Source: Deltaproteobacteria bacterium (GTDB taxonomy: Bacteria; Desulfobacterota; WTBG01; JAGOGO01). From it: 41,380 bases of DNA. Both the position numbers and the translations under genes were made by a program. Numbering within the stretch: position 1 is the stretch's first letter; each line of letters starts with the position of its first letter. The notes below the pieces were generated by a model. That model did no database searches. It was not told the DNA's origin and saw only the letters and a program-made list of their open reading frames with translations. The DNA lies in NCBI GenBank assembly GCA_016935335.1, contig JAFGRE010000149.1, forward strand, positions 1 to 41,380, read 5' to 3'. Of this stretch, positions 24,550 to 34,894 are shown piece after piece.

Positions 24550-25017
24550 TCAAAGACTGAGCAGCAAGGCAACCTCATCACAGTCAGGGAACTTCGGACA
24601 CTTGAGGCAATCCGCCCATACCTTGTGAGGGAGTTCTGCCTTGTCGATACCTTCAAAGCCAATCCTCTCAAAGAAGCTCGGCTTGTAGGTCAAAACGAAG
24701 ATTTTGTAAATGCCGATGGTGACTGCTTCCGATAAGCACGCATCTACAAGTTTTGACCCGATCCCCTTGCCCTGATATTCAGGCCAGACTGCCAGAGATC
24801 GTATTTCGGCGATATCCTCCCAGCAGATGTGCATGGCACACATTCCCAAGAGTTTATACTGAGCCTCTTCATCCTCGCAGACAAAGAAATCGCGCAACTG
24901 GTCGTAGAGTTCACTCAAGGAGCGAGACAGAAGTTGATTTTCCTTGCCATACTTGGTGAGCAGGGCGTGTATCCCTTTGACATCAGCGATGCGGGCTTTT
25001 CTCACTCGAATCTTCAT
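24550..25017 (-). CDS. GNAT acetyltransferase, probable short N-acetylglutamate synthase
   Basis: A 155-residue GNAT. The acetyl-CoA loop YQGKGIGSKL is at residues 81-90, preceded by IRSLAVWPE. The C-terminal CLKCPKFPDCDE pattern matches the short stand-alone ArgA-type acetyltransferases found in deltaproteobacteria, which make N-acetylglutamate for arginine synthesis. It is the last gene of nadK-recN-acetyltransferase, starting 18 bp after the recN stop. Function is by family resemblance; another amino-acid acetyltransferase is possible. Confidence 0.8.
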   Translation of the reverse strand: MKIRVRKARIADVKGIHALLTKYGKENQLLSRSLSELYDQLRDFFVCEDEEAQYKLLGMCAMHICWEDIAEIRSLAVWPEYQGKGIGSKLVDACLSEAVTIGIYKIFVLTYKPSFFERIGFEGIDKAELPHKVWADCLKCPKFPDCDEVALLLSL

Positions 25018-25035
25018 AACTTCCTCGTTTAATAC

Positions 25036-26727
25036 TTAGCTGTTCCTGTTTATTTTTCTCGATCCAGTGACCATCTCTCGAGCTAACGTACGCGTTTTCG
25101 GTGTTATTGCAGTGCCGCCGAGCATCCGAGCGATCTCCTCTACTCGGCACTCAAAATCGAGCAGCATCACCTTGGCCTTGGTGCGACCGTCTTCGATCGT
25201 TTTGGTGATAAGGTAATGGTTGTCGCCGTAACAGGCAATTTGCGGCAGATGGGTAATGCAAATTATCTGATAGAACTTTGATATTTCATATAGTCTCTGA
25301 CCGACACTATCAGCGGTCGCCCCGCCGATACCGGAGTCAACCTCGTCGAAGACCAGCAAAGACACTTCTTCCTGCCGAGCGAAGAGGTTCTTAAACGCAA
25401 GCATAACCCGGGAGAGTTCACCGCCGGACGCAATGCGGGCCAAGGGACGCAATGCTTCCCCGGGATTGGGAGAAAGAAGAAACTCGGCCTGATCGAGTCC
25501 CTTTTCATCCAACGTGCCGGTCTGAGATTGCTTTATTGCGGTAGAGAACCGAATGTCAGGCATGCCGAGAGACTGCAACTCTTTTTCCATCGCTGACTGG
25601 AGGTTCTCTGCAGTTTTTCGCCGTTGGCGAGAAAGTTCTTGCGCCAGGAGAGCGGCTTTGTTCGATACCTGTTCGTACTGTTCCTTAAGGTCTGCAAGAT
25701 GGTCACTTCGTTGTGAAATTTGTTCCCTTTCCACTGCAATCGTTTTGTGGTATTCAACAATTCCCTCAACAGTTTTTCCGTATTTTCGTTTTAGTCGATG
25801 GAGCAAGTCAAGACGGCTTTCAATCTGTTCTATTTCTTGCGGGGCGAAGTGGATTTTTCGACTGTAATCACGGAGCGCGCCGGAGAGGTCCTCTAATTGG
25901 ACAATTACGGACTCCAACGTCTCGACATACGGTGCCACCTGAACATCTATATCCGTTAATTCCTTTAAATCCTTGGTATTTTTACTCAAAAGGGATATAA
26001 TCGCGCTGTCTCCGGCATAGATGGCCTCATAAAGCATGTGAGCCGTGGTTATCAATTTGGTTGCGTTTTGAAGAATCGTTTTTTTCGATGTCAACTCTTC
26101 TTCTTCACCGGGAACGAGGTGGGCATCTTCAATTTCGCGCTTCTGAAACAAGATGAGTTCCAACCGTTCCGCTTCTCGGGTTTTTTGGGCCTGAATAGCT
26201 TCTATTTCCTGTTTCAGCTGCTGCAGCGCCCGAAAATGGCGTTGGTATTCATTTCTAACCGGCATAAGACCGCCATACGTATCCAATACGTCAATATGGT
26301 TTTGGGGTCTGAGAAGCTCTTGATGTTCATGCTGACCGGTGATGGTGAGCAATGATTCGGTTAGATCGGTGAGCATTCCAAGGGTGACAAGATTTCCGTT
26401 GATCAGGATTTTATTTTTACCTTCACGGGAGATGGTGCGTTTGAGGAGGATAGTGGCATTTTTTTCTTTTGCCAGGTCTTTTTCAACCAGCTTCTGCTGA
26501 AAGGAGGCATCTCCCGATATATCCAAGACCGCTTCCACAATCGCTTCGGTTTCACCCGTCCGGATAAGGTCTCCGGCTGCTCGGCCTCCAAGGATCAGGT
26601 TCAATGCCCCAACGATGATGGATTTTCCGGCCCCGGTCTCTCCCGAGAGGATGGTAAGTCCCGGAGAAAAAGGAATGTGAAGGTCGTCGATAATGGCAAA
26701 ATTCTTGATTTGGAGGTCGGTCAACAT
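25036..26727 (-). CDS. recN: DNA repair ATPase RecN
   Basis: A 563-residue SMC-like protein for double-strand break repair. Walker A is GETGAGKS (residues 29-36). The middle is coiled coil, including a long heptad-rich segment about residues 155-370. The C-terminal ABC signature region has LARIASGGELSRVMLAFK, then LLVFDEVDSGIGG (Walker B). Length is normal. It starts 3 bp after the nadK stop, a pairing common in many bacteria, so the two are surely co-transcribed. RecN gathers broken ends before recombination. Confidence 0.97.
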   Translation of the reverse strand: MLTDLQIKNFAIIDDLHIPFSPGLTILSGETGAGKSIIVGALNLILGGRAAGDLIRTGETEAIVEAVLDISGDASFQQKLVEKDLAKEKNATILLKRTISREGKNKILINGNLVTLGMLTDLTESLLTITGQHEHQELLRPQNHIDVLDTYGGLMPVRNEYQRHFRALQQLKQEIEAIQAQKTREAERLELILFQKREIEDAHLVPGEEEELTSKKTILQNATKLITTAHMLYEAIYAGDSAIISLLSKNTKDLKELTDIDVQVAPYVETLESVIVQLEDLSGALRDYSRKIHFAPQEIEQIESRLDLLHRLKRKYGKTVEGIVEYHKTIAVEREQISQRSDHLADLKEQYEQVSNKAALLAQELSRQRRKTAENLQSAMEKELQSLGMPDIRFSTAIKQSQTGTLDEKGLDQAEFLLSPNPGEALRPLARIASGGELSRVMLAFKNLFARQEEVSLLVFDEVDSGIGGATADSVGQRLYEISKFYQIICITHLPQIACYGDNHYLITKTIEDGRTKAKVMLLDFECRVEEIARMLGGTAITPKTRTLAREMVTGSRKINRNS

Positions 26728-26730
26728 GGT

Positions 26731-27588
26731 CTACCGTTCGCCCCAACGAAGCTTTGTTCTGAGGAGTTCGAAATAGTCTTTGAAGGGTGACTTGATAAGC
26801 CGGATAGAGTGGTCTGCCTTTCTGACACTTACCTGATCATGAGGTTTCAGTCTCTGTCCGACCTGACCGTCAAACGTCAAAAAGACATCTTCATTGCCGG
26901 GACTGATGGTTATGTTTATCTGCGCCGAATCGGGTACCAGGATAGGGCGGTTGGTTAAAGTATGCGGGCAGATAGGGGTTACGATGATTGCGCGCAGGGA
27001 CGGGAAGACAATGGGTCCCCCCGCAGACATGGAATACGCAGTCGATCCGGTGGGGGTCGAAATTATGAGGCCGTCAGCCTTGAAACGGGTGAGATAGTAA
27101 TTATCAATAGTAGTTTCCAGATCCAAAAGGCGGGCTATGGCTGCCTTGGCAAGAACTACGTCATTGAGGATCGAATAGTCGGCCAGCACGGCGTTATTCC
27201 GAATTATGGTGCTGCTGAGCATCATTCGTTCTTCCGTTTCATAATCGTTGGAAAAGAACTTTTGCATAAACGGATAGAGTTCATCAAGGCTGAAGGCGGT
27301 AAGGAACCCCATGCCTCCCAGATTTACTCCAAGGATGGGAACATCGCTGCCACCGATCAACCGTGCGGCGCTCAGCAGGGTTCCGTCACCACCCAGCACC
27401 ACCAGGATTCCCATATCGGCTCTCGCAACGTCGGATAAAGCCCGACATCTCGCCTTAAGAATTGTCTTGAGCGTATCATCAAGGACTACTTCCACGCCGC
27501 GCGATTGAAGCCAATGAGTAAGCGTGCCTGCGGCGTTTATGGCTTCAACCTTGTTGGTTTTGGCGACAATTCCTACCATTTCAATCAT
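26731..27588 (-). CDS. nadK: NAD kinase
   Basis: A 285-residue ATP-NAD kinase producing NADP. The GGDGT motif is at residues 66-70, LNDVVL supplies the conserved NE/D motif (Asn-Asp here), and STPTGSTAYSMSAGGPI is the second conserved element. Length is standard. It is the first gene of the nadK-recN-acetyltransferase operon; its promoter should lie in 27589-27780, divergent from miaA, but I could not pick a clear one. Confidence 0.96.
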   Translation of the reverse strand: MIEMVGIVAKTNKVEAINAAGTLTHWLQSRGVEVVLDDTLKTILKARCRALSDVARADMGILVVLGGDGTLLSAARLIGGSDVPILGVNLGGMGFLTAFSLDELYPFMQKFFSNDYETEERMMLSSTIIRNNAVLADYSILNDVVLAKAAIARLLDLETTIDNYYLTRFKADGLIISTPTGSTAYSMSAGGPIVFPSLRAIIVTPICPHTLTNRPILVPDSAQINITISPGNEDVFLTFDGQVGQRLKPHDQVSVRKADHSIRLIKSPFKDYFELLRTKLRWGER

Positions 27589-27790
27589 GGCTGTATGATC
27601 TCCATATGTTCTTGTGCGGCAACCGTAGCTTTCACGTTACCTCCGAAATCCGGTCAGAACGCTGAGCGTAAAAAGACGTCTGGTCAAAGGCAGGCCGCAT
27701 GGTGAATACTGCTGATACGGGAGTGGGATGATGGTCAGGGAACTATTCAGTTTCACGGCTGTTTTTATCGATTCCTACCATAGAAAGGGG

Positions 27791-27818
27791 TTGCTGTCTA
27801 CTGAAAAAGTGGTACTAT
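27791..27818 (+). promoter_or_regulatory. Candidate promoter for miaA
   Basis: TTGCTG (27791-27796), a 16-base spacer and TACTAT (27813-27818). Both boxes are partial matches. It would place the start of transcription close to the first possible miaA ATG at 27834, favouring one of the downstream ATGs as the true start. Confidence 0.35.
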
Positions 27819-27833
27819 AAAAAGACGTTTCCG

Positions 27834-28820
27834 ATGCCTGAGAACTCGTTGATGGGAACAAGCATGTCAGAGGGCAAGATCGTTGTTATTGTGGGACCAA
27901 CAGGGGTAGGGAAAACTCCTTTTGCTTTAGAATTGGCGCAGAGGATCAACGGAGAAATTGTGGTAGCCGATTCGATGCAGGTTTACCGTTACATGGATAT
28001 CGGAACCGCCAAACCGACGGTCGAGGAGAGAGCAAAAGTAGCCCATCATCTTATCGATGTGGTCGACCCGGATGAAACGTTCAGCGCTGGCCGTTATCGG
28101 GTGTTAGCACGGAATGCCATTGTCCGCATTTGGGAAAAAGGTAAAAATGCCGTGGTGTGCGGGGGAACCGGTCTCTATATTAAGTCATTGATTAGGGGAC
28201 TTATTCCCCAATCAGAGGGGAATGAATCATTGCGACAGGGCTTTCGGGAACAAGAGGAATACCACGGGGCCGGATATCTTTATGGAAAGTTGAAACGCGT
28301 TGATCCGGTGTCTGCGAGTCACATTCATCCTCATGATACCTTCCGCACAATCAGGGCCCTGGAAATTTACCAGCTTACGGGAGTGCCTCTTTCTCTGCAC
28401 CACGCACGACATAATTTCCGAGAAGTCGGATACGAATGTCTGCAAATCGGCTTGGAGTCGGAGCGGGAAAGCCTCTACCGGCGTATTGAAGAGCGATGTG
28501 AAAAGATGGTTGCCGACGGGTTGGTAGGTGAAGTGCGCTCGTTACTTGCCCGGGGATATGACGGTGAATTAAAATCGATGCAGTCATTGGGATATCGGCA
28601 CATGTGTTCTTTTATAAACGGCCGCGCGACGCTTAAGGAAGCCCTGGAGACCATGAAGCGTGACACCAGGAGATATGCGAAGCGGCAGATAACCTGGTTT
28701 CGAGCCGATCAGAGCATCCGGTGGGTAAAGGATCCCTGGAAATCGCCAGCCTACGCTGAAGACATAGTCAGGGATTTCCTTCATGATAACCGGGGAGGCG
28801 GGATTTTATCTTGTAACTAA
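27834..28820 (+). CDS. miaA: tRNA dimethylallyltransferase MiaA
   Basis: A protein of up to 328 residues that transfers a dimethylallyl group to A37 of tRNAs. The P-loop GPTGVGKT is at residues 21-28, followed by VADSMQVYRYMDIGTAKPT, a hallmark of MiaA. Other family motifs are GGTGLYIKSL and the C-terminal SLGYRHM. Starts at 27834, 27852 and 27864 are all possible; the last gives MSEGKIVVIVG, the usual N-terminus. It is the first gene of a plus-strand run with coaBC, udg, nfeD and slipin. Confidence 0.96.
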   Translation: MPENSLMGTSMSEGKIVVIVGPTGVGKTPFALELAQRINGEIVVADSMQVYRYMDIGTAKPTVEERAKVAHHLIDVVDPDETFSAGRYRVLARNAIVRIWEKGKNAVVCGGTGLYIKSLIRGLIPQSEGNESLRQGFREQEEYHGAGYLYGKLKRVDPVSASHIHPHDTFRTIRALEIYQLTGVPLSLHHARHNFREVGYECLQIGLESERESLYRRIEERCEKMVADGLVGEVRSLLARGYDGELKSMQSLGYRHMCSFINGRATLKEALETMKRDTRRYAKRQITWFRADQSIRWVKDPWKSPAYAEDIVRDFLHDNRGGGILSCN

Positions 28821-28866
28821 AAAAAGAATCATGATATTCTCAACTATATAAAAATCCTTTGATAAA

Positions 28867-30096
28867 ATGGTTTCAAGCAGTTCGGAACAGACTATCGTGC
28901 ACAATAAGACGGTCGTTATAGGTGTCAGCGGGGGTATCGCCGCTTATAAGATCCCGGAATTAGTTCGCCGATTGCGGAAAGCCGGAGCTGAAGTTCGCGT
29001 GGTGATGACAGAACATGCTCAACATTTTGTAACGCCTCTTACCTTCCAGACGGTTTCCAATAACCCGGTGATCACCGAGATGTTTGCTCCCATGATGACG
29101 GCGGACGTCGCTCATATTTCTCTGGCGGATAAAGCAGATCTTGTGGTTGTGGCCCCTGCCACCGCCAATGTGATCGCAAAATTTGCTCACGGATTGGCTG
29201 AAGATTTCCTTTCTACCACGGTACTTGCAACCAAGGCGCCTGTGCTTCTTGCCCCCGCGATGAACGTTAATATGTACACCAACTCCGTCACTCAGGAGAA
29301 CCTCCAAACACTCAAGGCGCGCGGGTTTTATGTTGTGGGCCCGGATAAAGGAGAATTAGCCTGCGGCTGGGAAGGAACAGGACGGATGTCGGAGGTGGAG
29401 GATATCCTTCATGACATTACGATGATCATGGGGCCCAACGATTTAAAAGAGGAAAAGATACTTGTCACGGCGGGGCCGACTCAGGAGCCTATCGATCCGG
29501 TTCGTTTTGTCAGCAACCGTTCTTCGGGAAAGATGGGATATGCTCTCGCCCAGGCTGCAGCAACCCGGGGGGCGGAGGTTACCCTCATTACGGGTCCTGC
29601 GTCTCTCGATCCTCCCCAGCGGATAAAAACAATCCCGGTTTTTACCGCGACCGAGATGTACCAAGAAACCCTTAAACGATATAAAGCGATGACTACTGTG
29701 ATCATGGCGGCGGCAGTGAGTGATTATCGCCCGGCACAGCAAGCACATAACAAGATCAAAAAAGAGAATGATTCTTTTACACTTAAGCTGGTTAGGAATC
29801 CCGATATCCTATGGGAAATGGGCAGGGACAAAGGCTCTTGTTTTATCGTCGGATTTGCCGCTGAAACCGAAAATCTTCTTAAGAACGCACGCGGCAAGCT
29901 TACGGCCAAAAATGTCGATCTCATGGTAGCTAACGATGTCACCAAACCGGGAGCAGGGTTTGATAGCGAGACGAATATTGTTACCCTGCTAACTCCTGAT
30001 GGAGCTCCGGAAGAGATTGCAAAAGCGAGTAAGGAACTGATTGCGCAGCGGATTCTTGATAAGATTATGGCGATTAAAGCAAATCGCCGAGGGTAA
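28867..30096 (+). CDS. coaBC: Bifunctional phosphopantothenoylcysteine decarboxylase / phosphopantothenate-cysteine ligase
   Basis: A 409-residue CoA-biosynthesis enzyme. The N-terminal CoaC flavoprotein domain has GVSGGIAAYKIPELVRRL, the active-site H83, PAMNVNM (N133) and C166 in ELACGWEG. The CoaB domain begins near residue 198 with KILVTAGPTQEPIDPVRF, then SNRSSGKMGYALA and the VGFAAETENLL loop. All key residues are present. It ends 5 bp before the UDG gene, so they are likely one operon. Confidence 0.97.
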   Translation: MVSSSSEQTIVHNKTVVIGVSGGIAAYKIPELVRRLRKAGAEVRVVMTEHAQHFVTPLTFQTVSNNPVITEMFAPMMTADVAHISLADKADLVVVAPATANVIAKFAHGLAEDFLSTTVLATKAPVLLAPAMNVNMYTNSVTQENLQTLKARGFYVVGPDKGELACGWEGTGRMSEVEDILHDITMIMGPNDLKEEKILVTAGPTQEPIDPVRFVSNRSSGKMGYALAQAAATRGAEVTLITGPASLDPPQRIKTIPVFTATEMYQETLKRYKAMTTVIMAAAVSDYRPAQQAHNKIKKENDSFTLKLVRNPDILWEMGRDKGSCFIVGFAAETENLLKNARGKLTAKNVDLMVANDVTKPGAGFDSETNIVTLLTPDGAPEEIAKASKELIAQRILDKIMAIKANRRG

Positions 30097-30101
30097 TCGG
30101 A

Positions 30102-30836
30102 ATGGTGGGCATGAACAGCGAACACCTGAAAGAGTTAGCCGAGATCGTGAATGACCTCTCCGGATTCCTCCAAAGTCGTTGTTGTATGGGAATGGAGAGC
30201 CTTTCGTTTGCGGAAATCGAAGAAGTCGGCGAAGAGCTTGACAGGTTGATTCAAAAAGTCTCTTTGCGGGATGTAGGCACTCCCGATTCTCTCGATCGCC
30301 TGAATCGTGAAGTCCAGGGGTGCTCACGATGTGATTTGGCTGTCTCGCGAAAGGCAATCGTTTTCGGCGAGGGCAGTCCCACTGCTTCCCTTGTGTTTGT
30401 GGGTGAGGCGCCTGGCAGAGACGAAGACTTAGCCGGGCGACCCTTTGTGGGGGAGGCGGGCCAGCTGTTGACCCGAATTATACACGCGATAAATCTCAGG
30501 CGCGAGGATGTCTACATAGCTAATGTCGTCAAGTGCCGGCCTCCGCATAACCGGGATCCGAAGTCTGATGAAATTCAGGCCTGTTTTCCCTTTCTACTCA
30601 GACAGCTCGATGTCATTCGGCCCCGGGTTATCTGCGCCCTGGGTAAATTCGCAGCCCAGACGTTGTTGGGTACCACGGAGAAGATTTCCAGCCTTCGGGG
30701 TACGATCCATGAAGCTTACAACTGCACGGTTGTGCCGACCTATCATCCTGCTTCCCTACTGCGGAATCCCCAGTGGAAACGGGAGGTCTGGCAGGACATG
30801 CAACGTGTTCAGAAGTTATTAGAGGATAATGCTTGA
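30102..30836 (+). CDS. udg: Family 4 uracil-DNA glycosylase, [4Fe-4S]
   Basis: A 244-residue DNA-repair enzyme removing uracil. Cluster ligands are visible as C74 and C77 (GCSRCDL), C145 (VVKCRPPHNR) and C161. The catalytic motif GEAPGRDED is at 101-109 and the later YHPASLLRNP is the family HPA-type motif. The N-terminal 70 residues before the core are helical and variable. Start could be 30102 or ATG 30111. The TGA overlaps the nfeD ATG (TGATG). Confidence 0.94.
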   Translation: MVGMNSEHLKELAEIVNDLSGFLQSRCCMGMESLSFAEIEEVGEELDRLIQKVSLRDVGTPDSLDRLNREVQGCSRCDLAVSRKAIVFGEGSPTASLVFVGEAPGRDEDLAGRPFVGEAGQLLTRIIHAINLRREDVYIANVVKCRPPHNRDPKSDEIQACFPFLLRQLDVIRPRVICALGKFAAQTLLGTTEKISSLRGTIHEAYNCTVVPTYHPASLLRNPQWKREVWQDMQRVQKLLEDNA

Positions 30837-32143
30837 TGAATAAGAAAATTTACAAAGGGACGATACTCTTTTTTCTCTGGTTCGTACTTTTGAGTCCGGC
30901 GGCTCTCTTCGCTTTGGATCGCACGGTAAACCTTGCCCAGATCGAAGGCGTCATCAATCCGGTTGCCGCGGAATACATTGAAACCTGTATCGATACGAGT
31001 GAGAAGGAGTCAGCAGAGTGCTTGATCATTCAGCTCGATACTCCCGGCGGGTTGGATACTTCCATGAGACAAATCGTTAAACGGATTCTCAACGCAGCGG
31101 TTCCCATCATCGTCTACGTCGGTCCTGCCGGAGCGCGGGCAGCTTCTGCCGGAGTAATGATTACCATGGCCGCCCATGTAGCGGCGATGGCGCCGGGGAC
31201 GAACATCGGAGCGGCCCATCCTGTTGCCTTGGGGGGAGGGAAGATGAGCCGGGAGATGGTGGACAAGGTTGAAAATGACGCCGTCGCTTACATCCAGAGC
31301 ATTGCCACGAAAAAAAATCGTAATGTCGAGTGGGCGGAAAAGGCGGTACGGGAGAGCGTTTCCATTAAAGCGACAGAGGCGCTGGAGTTACAGGTTATTG
31401 ACCTGGTCAGCCCCAACATCGATGATCTCTTGAAGCAGGTCGACGGGCGGGAAATACAAATAAACGACAGGTCAATAATCCTGGCAACGAAAGGGGCGGA
31501 AATTCGCAGACTGGACATGAACTTTCGGGACCGGATATTGGATACTCTAAGCAATCCCAATATTGCGTATATTTTGATGATGCTGGGACTCGCCGGCCTC
31601 TATTTTGAGCTGGCTCATCCGGGGGCGATATTTCCCGGTGTTATTGGGGCAATATGTCTCATTTTAGCCTTTTATTCTTTTCAAACCCTCTCGGTAAGCT
31701 ATGCTGGCATTCTTATGATACTCCTCGCTATTGTCCTTTTTCTTGCTGAAATTAAGGTAACGAGTTACGGACTCTTGAGTATCGGCGGGACGGTTGCCCT
31801 TATTTTGGGTTCCCTCATGCTTTTTGACTCTCCGGCTCCGTATCTACGGGTATCCTTAAAGGTGTTGATTACAACAGTGGTATTCACTGCCGGTTTTTTT
31901 ATTGCCGTTGCGACGTTGGCCTTTAAGGCGTTTCTGAGAAAACCGGCGTCGGGAGCGGAAGGACTGATCGGCATGGAGGGCGTGGCTGTCAGCCGGATTG
32001 ACCCCGCCGGAAAGGCATTTGTTCACGGAGAGTACTGGGACGCAATCAGTGAAGAGGTGATCGCAGAAGGAGAAGCGATCGAAGTGATAGGAATAAAAGG
32101 ATTGAAGGTTAAGGTCAAAAAGAATACCAACAAATCTTCATAG
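30836..32143 (+). CDS. nfeD: NfeD-family membrane-bound serine protease (ClpP-class)
   Basis: A protein of about 435 residues with a signal segment (about 8-27), a ClpP-like protease domain and four to five C-terminal membrane helices plus a final OB-fold (about 375-425). Catalytic residues are visible as S104 in ARAASAGVM and K144 in MVDKVEND, 40 apart as in the PH1510 protease (S97/K138). ATG 30836 overlaps the UDG stop. It forms the conserved nfeD-slipin pair with the next gene; such proteases cleave the hydrophobic C-terminus of their slipin in archaea. Confidence 0.94.
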   Translation: MNKKIYKGTILFFLWFVLLSPAALFALDRTVNLAQIEGVINPVAAEYIETCIDTSEKESAECLIIQLDTPGGLDTSMRQIVKRILNAAVPIIVYVGPAGARAASAGVMITMAAHVAAMAPGTNIGAAHPVALGGGKMSREMVDKVENDAVAYIQSIATKKNRNVEWAEKAVRESVSIKATEALELQVIDLVSPNIDDLLKQVDGREIQINDRSIILATKGAEIRRLDMNFRDRILDTLSNPNIAYILMMLGLAGLYFELAHPGAIFPGVIGAICLILAFYSFQTLSVSYAGILMILLAIVLFLAEIKVTSYGLLSIGGTVALILGSLMLFDSPAPYLRVSLKVLITTVVFTAGFFIAVATLAFKAFLRKPASGAEGLIGMEGVAVSRIDPAGKAFVHGEYWDAISEEVIAEGEAIEVIGIKGLKVKVKKNTNKSS

Positions 32144-32157
32144 GAGGGAGGTTTATT

Positions 32158-32913
32158 ATGCCGTTACCGATTCTTGTCTTAGTGGTCTTGATAGTGATGT
32201 TTTTGGCAAGCGCCATCCGGATCTTAAACGAATACGAGCGGGGTGTCATTTTTCGGTTGGGGCGACTCATCGGGTCCAAAGGACCAGGCTTGATCATCCT
32301 TATTCCCATGATCGATAAAATGCAAAAGGTGAGTCTAAGGTTGGTGACCCTGGATATTCCTCCTCAGGATGTCATCACCAGGGACAATGTGTCCGTCAAG
32401 GTCAATGCGGTTCTTTATTTTCGGGTAATGACGCCGAATCAGGCAATCGTGGAAGTGGAAAATTTTCTTTATGCGACGTCACAACTTGCGCAGACGACGC
32501 TGCGAAGTGTCTGCGGTCAGGCGGAATTGGATGAGCTTCTGGCAGAGCGGGAGAAAATCAATGCAAGATTACAGGAGATTCTTGACAAGCAGACTGATCC
32601 CTGGGGGATAAAGGTGTCGAATGTGGAGGTAAAACACATTGATTTGCCGGATGAGATGAAACGGGCTATGGCCCGTCAGGCGGAAGCCGAGCGGGAACGG
32701 CGGGCAAAAGTGATTCACGCTGCCGGTGAATTTGAGGCTGCCGCCAAACTCGCCGAAGCCGCCGACGTAATGGCGGTGAATCCTGTGACGTTGCAGCTTC
32801 GGTATCTTCAGACCCTTCGGGAGGTAGCATCGGAGAATAACTCAACAACCTTGTTCCCGATCCCTATAGATCTAATCAAACCTTTTTTGGAGAAGATGAA
32901 GGGGGACAAATAG
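32158..32913 (+). CDS. Slipin (stomatin/SPFH-domain membrane protein)
   Basis: A 251-residue stomatin-like protein. One N-terminal hydrophobic hairpin (about residues 3-21) is followed by [13 protein letters not shown] and the SPFH domain, then [18 protein letters not shown] and a coiled-coil C-terminus with [24 protein letters not shown] lies 9 bases upstream of the ATG. It is the partner of NfeD, 14 bp upstream. Such proteins form membrane-associated oligomers that organise local lipid domains. Confidence 0.95.
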   Translation: MPLPILVLVVLIVMFLASAIRILNEYERGVIFRLGRLIGSKGPGLIILIPMIDKMQKVSLRLVTLDIPPQDVITRDNVSVKVNAVLYFRVMTPNQAIVEVENFLYATSQLAQTTLRSVCGQAELDELLAEREKINARLQEILDKQTDPWGIKVSNVEVKHIDLPDEMKRAMARQAEAERERRAKVIHAAGEFEAAAKLAEAADVMAVNPVTLQLRYLQTLREVASENNSTTLFPIPIDLIKPFLEKMKGDK

Positions 32914-32981
32914 AATTATATAACCCCTCGCAAGGATTTCCCGGCGCGTTCCCGCTGCGCGAGCAGTGGGGGGAAAGAAGA

Positions 32982-33012
32982 AGGAGCCGGATTATGACCG
33001 GTTCCGGCTCCT
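32982..33012. terminator. Hairpin between the convergent slipin and TPR genes
   Basis: AGGAGCCGGA and TCCGGCTCCT form a perfect 10-bp stem around an 11-base loop. On the minus strand it is followed by TTCTTCTTT, so it probably ends the TPR transcript and may work in both directions. Confidence 0.65.
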
Positions 33013-33053
33013 GTGATGCAGATTTCGGCGGCAGATTACTGGTCTTCTTCGCC

Positions 33054-34850
33054 TTAGAGCTGTTGCAGCTTCTCCAATTTTTCCTTAAGTTTTTTTTTCT
33101 CGGGGTCGATCATGAGGGCTCGTTCGTATTGGATTTTTGCCTTCTCGACCATACCCGCTTCTACATAAACATCCCCCAAATGCTCGGCAATAAGAGGATC
33201 GTCCGGTGTTAGCTTTACGGCCTTTTCCAGTTCCTGGATCGCCTCTTTGATCATACCCTTTTTAAAATAAAGCCAACCCAGACTATCGGTGATATAGCCG
33301 TCATTCGGTTTTATGGCAATTGCCTTTTTGATGAACTCTTCAGCCTCGTCAAGTTTTATTCCACGATCGGCATAGGAGTAACCGATGTAATTGAGAGCAT
33401 CAGCATTGTGAGCGTCAACTTCCAGAACCTTTGTCATCGCCTGAATGGTTTCATCAAATTTATCCATTTTGTCGTAGACGGTTCCCAACTGATAGTGGAG
33501 TCTGCCGTTTTCCGGCTCGAGTTCAATGGCTTTCAGCAAAAGGCTCACTGCGGTTTCATACTGCCTTGTTTGGTCATAAAGATATGCTGCATATCGAAGC
33601 AGCGGAGGACTGTCGGTGACTTCCTGTAACGCTCCTTCGACAATTCTGATCGCCGCAGGCGCATCGTTCTGCTCCTCGCGAATGTAACCACTGCGAATAA
33701 TAGCGTCCACATAGATATCGGATTGCGGCGTAATCTTTTGGAGCTCCGCCAATGCTCTCTCGTATAGTTTCTTTTCCTGGTAGCAGAGGGCAAGATAATA
33801 ATGCGCTTTATCAAAGTGGGGATGGCTTCCCAGAATAACTTCAAATTCAGAAATGGCTTTGTCGTACTCTTCCTGTTCGAGATGGATAAGGCCGATTTTA
33901 ATAGCGGCGTCAAGACCGTTGGTGTCGAATTCTCCGATGTTTCTAAAAGCGTCGATAGCTTTATTCCAGTTTTTTTGTCTAACATAGAGATTTCCTAGGT
34001 GATTTAACACCTTGCTGTTCTCCGGGTAGTACTCCACCAATTTTTCATAAAAGGCAACTGCGTCGTCGATCCTCTCTTGCATTTCGTAAATCAGTGCAAG
34101 GTCAAGCAAAGCCGATTCAAACGCCGGGCTTACTTCCAGCGCCTTCTTATAATAGGGGATGGCTTCATCATAAGCCTTCATTTTGGCATGGACCCGCCCT
34201 AAATAATAAAGCCCCATCAGAGAATACGGATCCTGGTTTAGCAAGGACTTCAAAGTGTCAAGGGCTTTCTGGTAATCTTCCTTTTCCGTGTAAAGGTTTC
34301 CCAAATAGAAATAAATCTCCTGCTGTTCAGGTGCCAACGCGCGAAGTTTTTCATATTCGGCAATAGCAGCGTCATACTCTTTTGTAGCCAGGTAAATTCG
34401 GGCTAACAGGAAATGGGCATCCAGATAGCGAGGATTGACGGCACGGGCCTGATTGCAGAGTGTCAATGCGTCTTCAGGGCGACCCCCTCTCAAGTAAAGA
34501 GCGGCAAGTTCCGTCATGATCACTGCTGACTCAGGGTCGTATTGGAGGGCGGCGCGGTACTCTTGGGCGACCCGTTCGTAATCGTCTTCTTTTTTATACA
34601 TCTGGGCCAAAAGAAAGTGGTAGTAGGCTTTTGAGCCCATGTTTGGCAGGGTTTCCTTCAGTTCCCCCTCAGCTTCAGGGTTGGCCTGTTCTTGAGAGGT
34701 CGATGGAGGCGGAGAAGGACGTGTCGCCTGGGAAGAAGCGTCTGTGGTGCCGGGGAAAGACTGGTGGCGCAGGGGCGAACAGCCTGTAGCGTAGGCACCT
34801 CCGGCAACAATGATGAAGAAAAGAAGGTATCGAAAAAATATCGATTTCAC
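33054..34850 (-). CDS. TPR-repeat lipoprotein
   Basis: A protein of about 598 residues made almost wholly of tetratricopeptide repeats (by eye about 15 units, from about residue 75 of the long frame to the C-terminus), with recurrent A..Y..AI.YEK..E..P patterns. An N-terminal hydrophobic segment ends in the lipobox-like YATGC, so it is likely a lipoprotein. The frame is open to ATG 34904, but a promoter -10 box overlaps that ATG, so translation must start downstream: GTG 34850 (giving MKSIFFRYLLFFII) or GTG 34865. The role is probably scaffolding in envelope processes; no partner is apparent. Confidence 0.85.
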   Translation of the reverse strand: MKSIFFRYLLFFIIVAGGAYATGCSPLRHQSFPGTTDASSQATRPSPPPSTSQEQANPEAEGELKETLPNMGSKAYYHFLLAQMYKKEDDYERVAQEYRAALQYDPESAVIMTELAALYLRGGRPEDALTLCNQARAVNPRYLDAHFLLARIYLATKEYDAAIAEYEKLRALAPEQQEIYFYLGNLYTEKEDYQKALDTLKSLLNQDPYSLMGLYYLGRVHAKMKAYDEAIPYYKKALEVSPAFESALLDLALIYEMQERIDDAVAFYEKLVEYYPENSKVLNHLGNLYVRQKNWNKAIDAFRNIGEFDTNGLDAAIKIGLIHLEQEEYDKAISEFEVILGSHPHFDKAHYYLALCYQEKKLYERALAELQKITPQSDIYVDAIIRSGYIREEQNDAPAAIRIVEGALQEVTDSPPLLRYAAYLYDQTRQYETAVSLLLKAIELEPENGRLHYQLGTVYDKMDKFDETIQAMTKVLEVDAHNADALNYIGYSYADRGIKLDEAEEFIKKAIAIKPNDGYITDSLGWLYFKKGMIKEAIQELEKAVKLTPDDPLIAEHLGDVYVEAGMVEKAKIQYERALMIDPEKKKLKEKLEKLQQL

Positions 34851-34894
34851 AGCGTCTCGATTCACATTTATAAGGGACGATAAAACAAATTCAA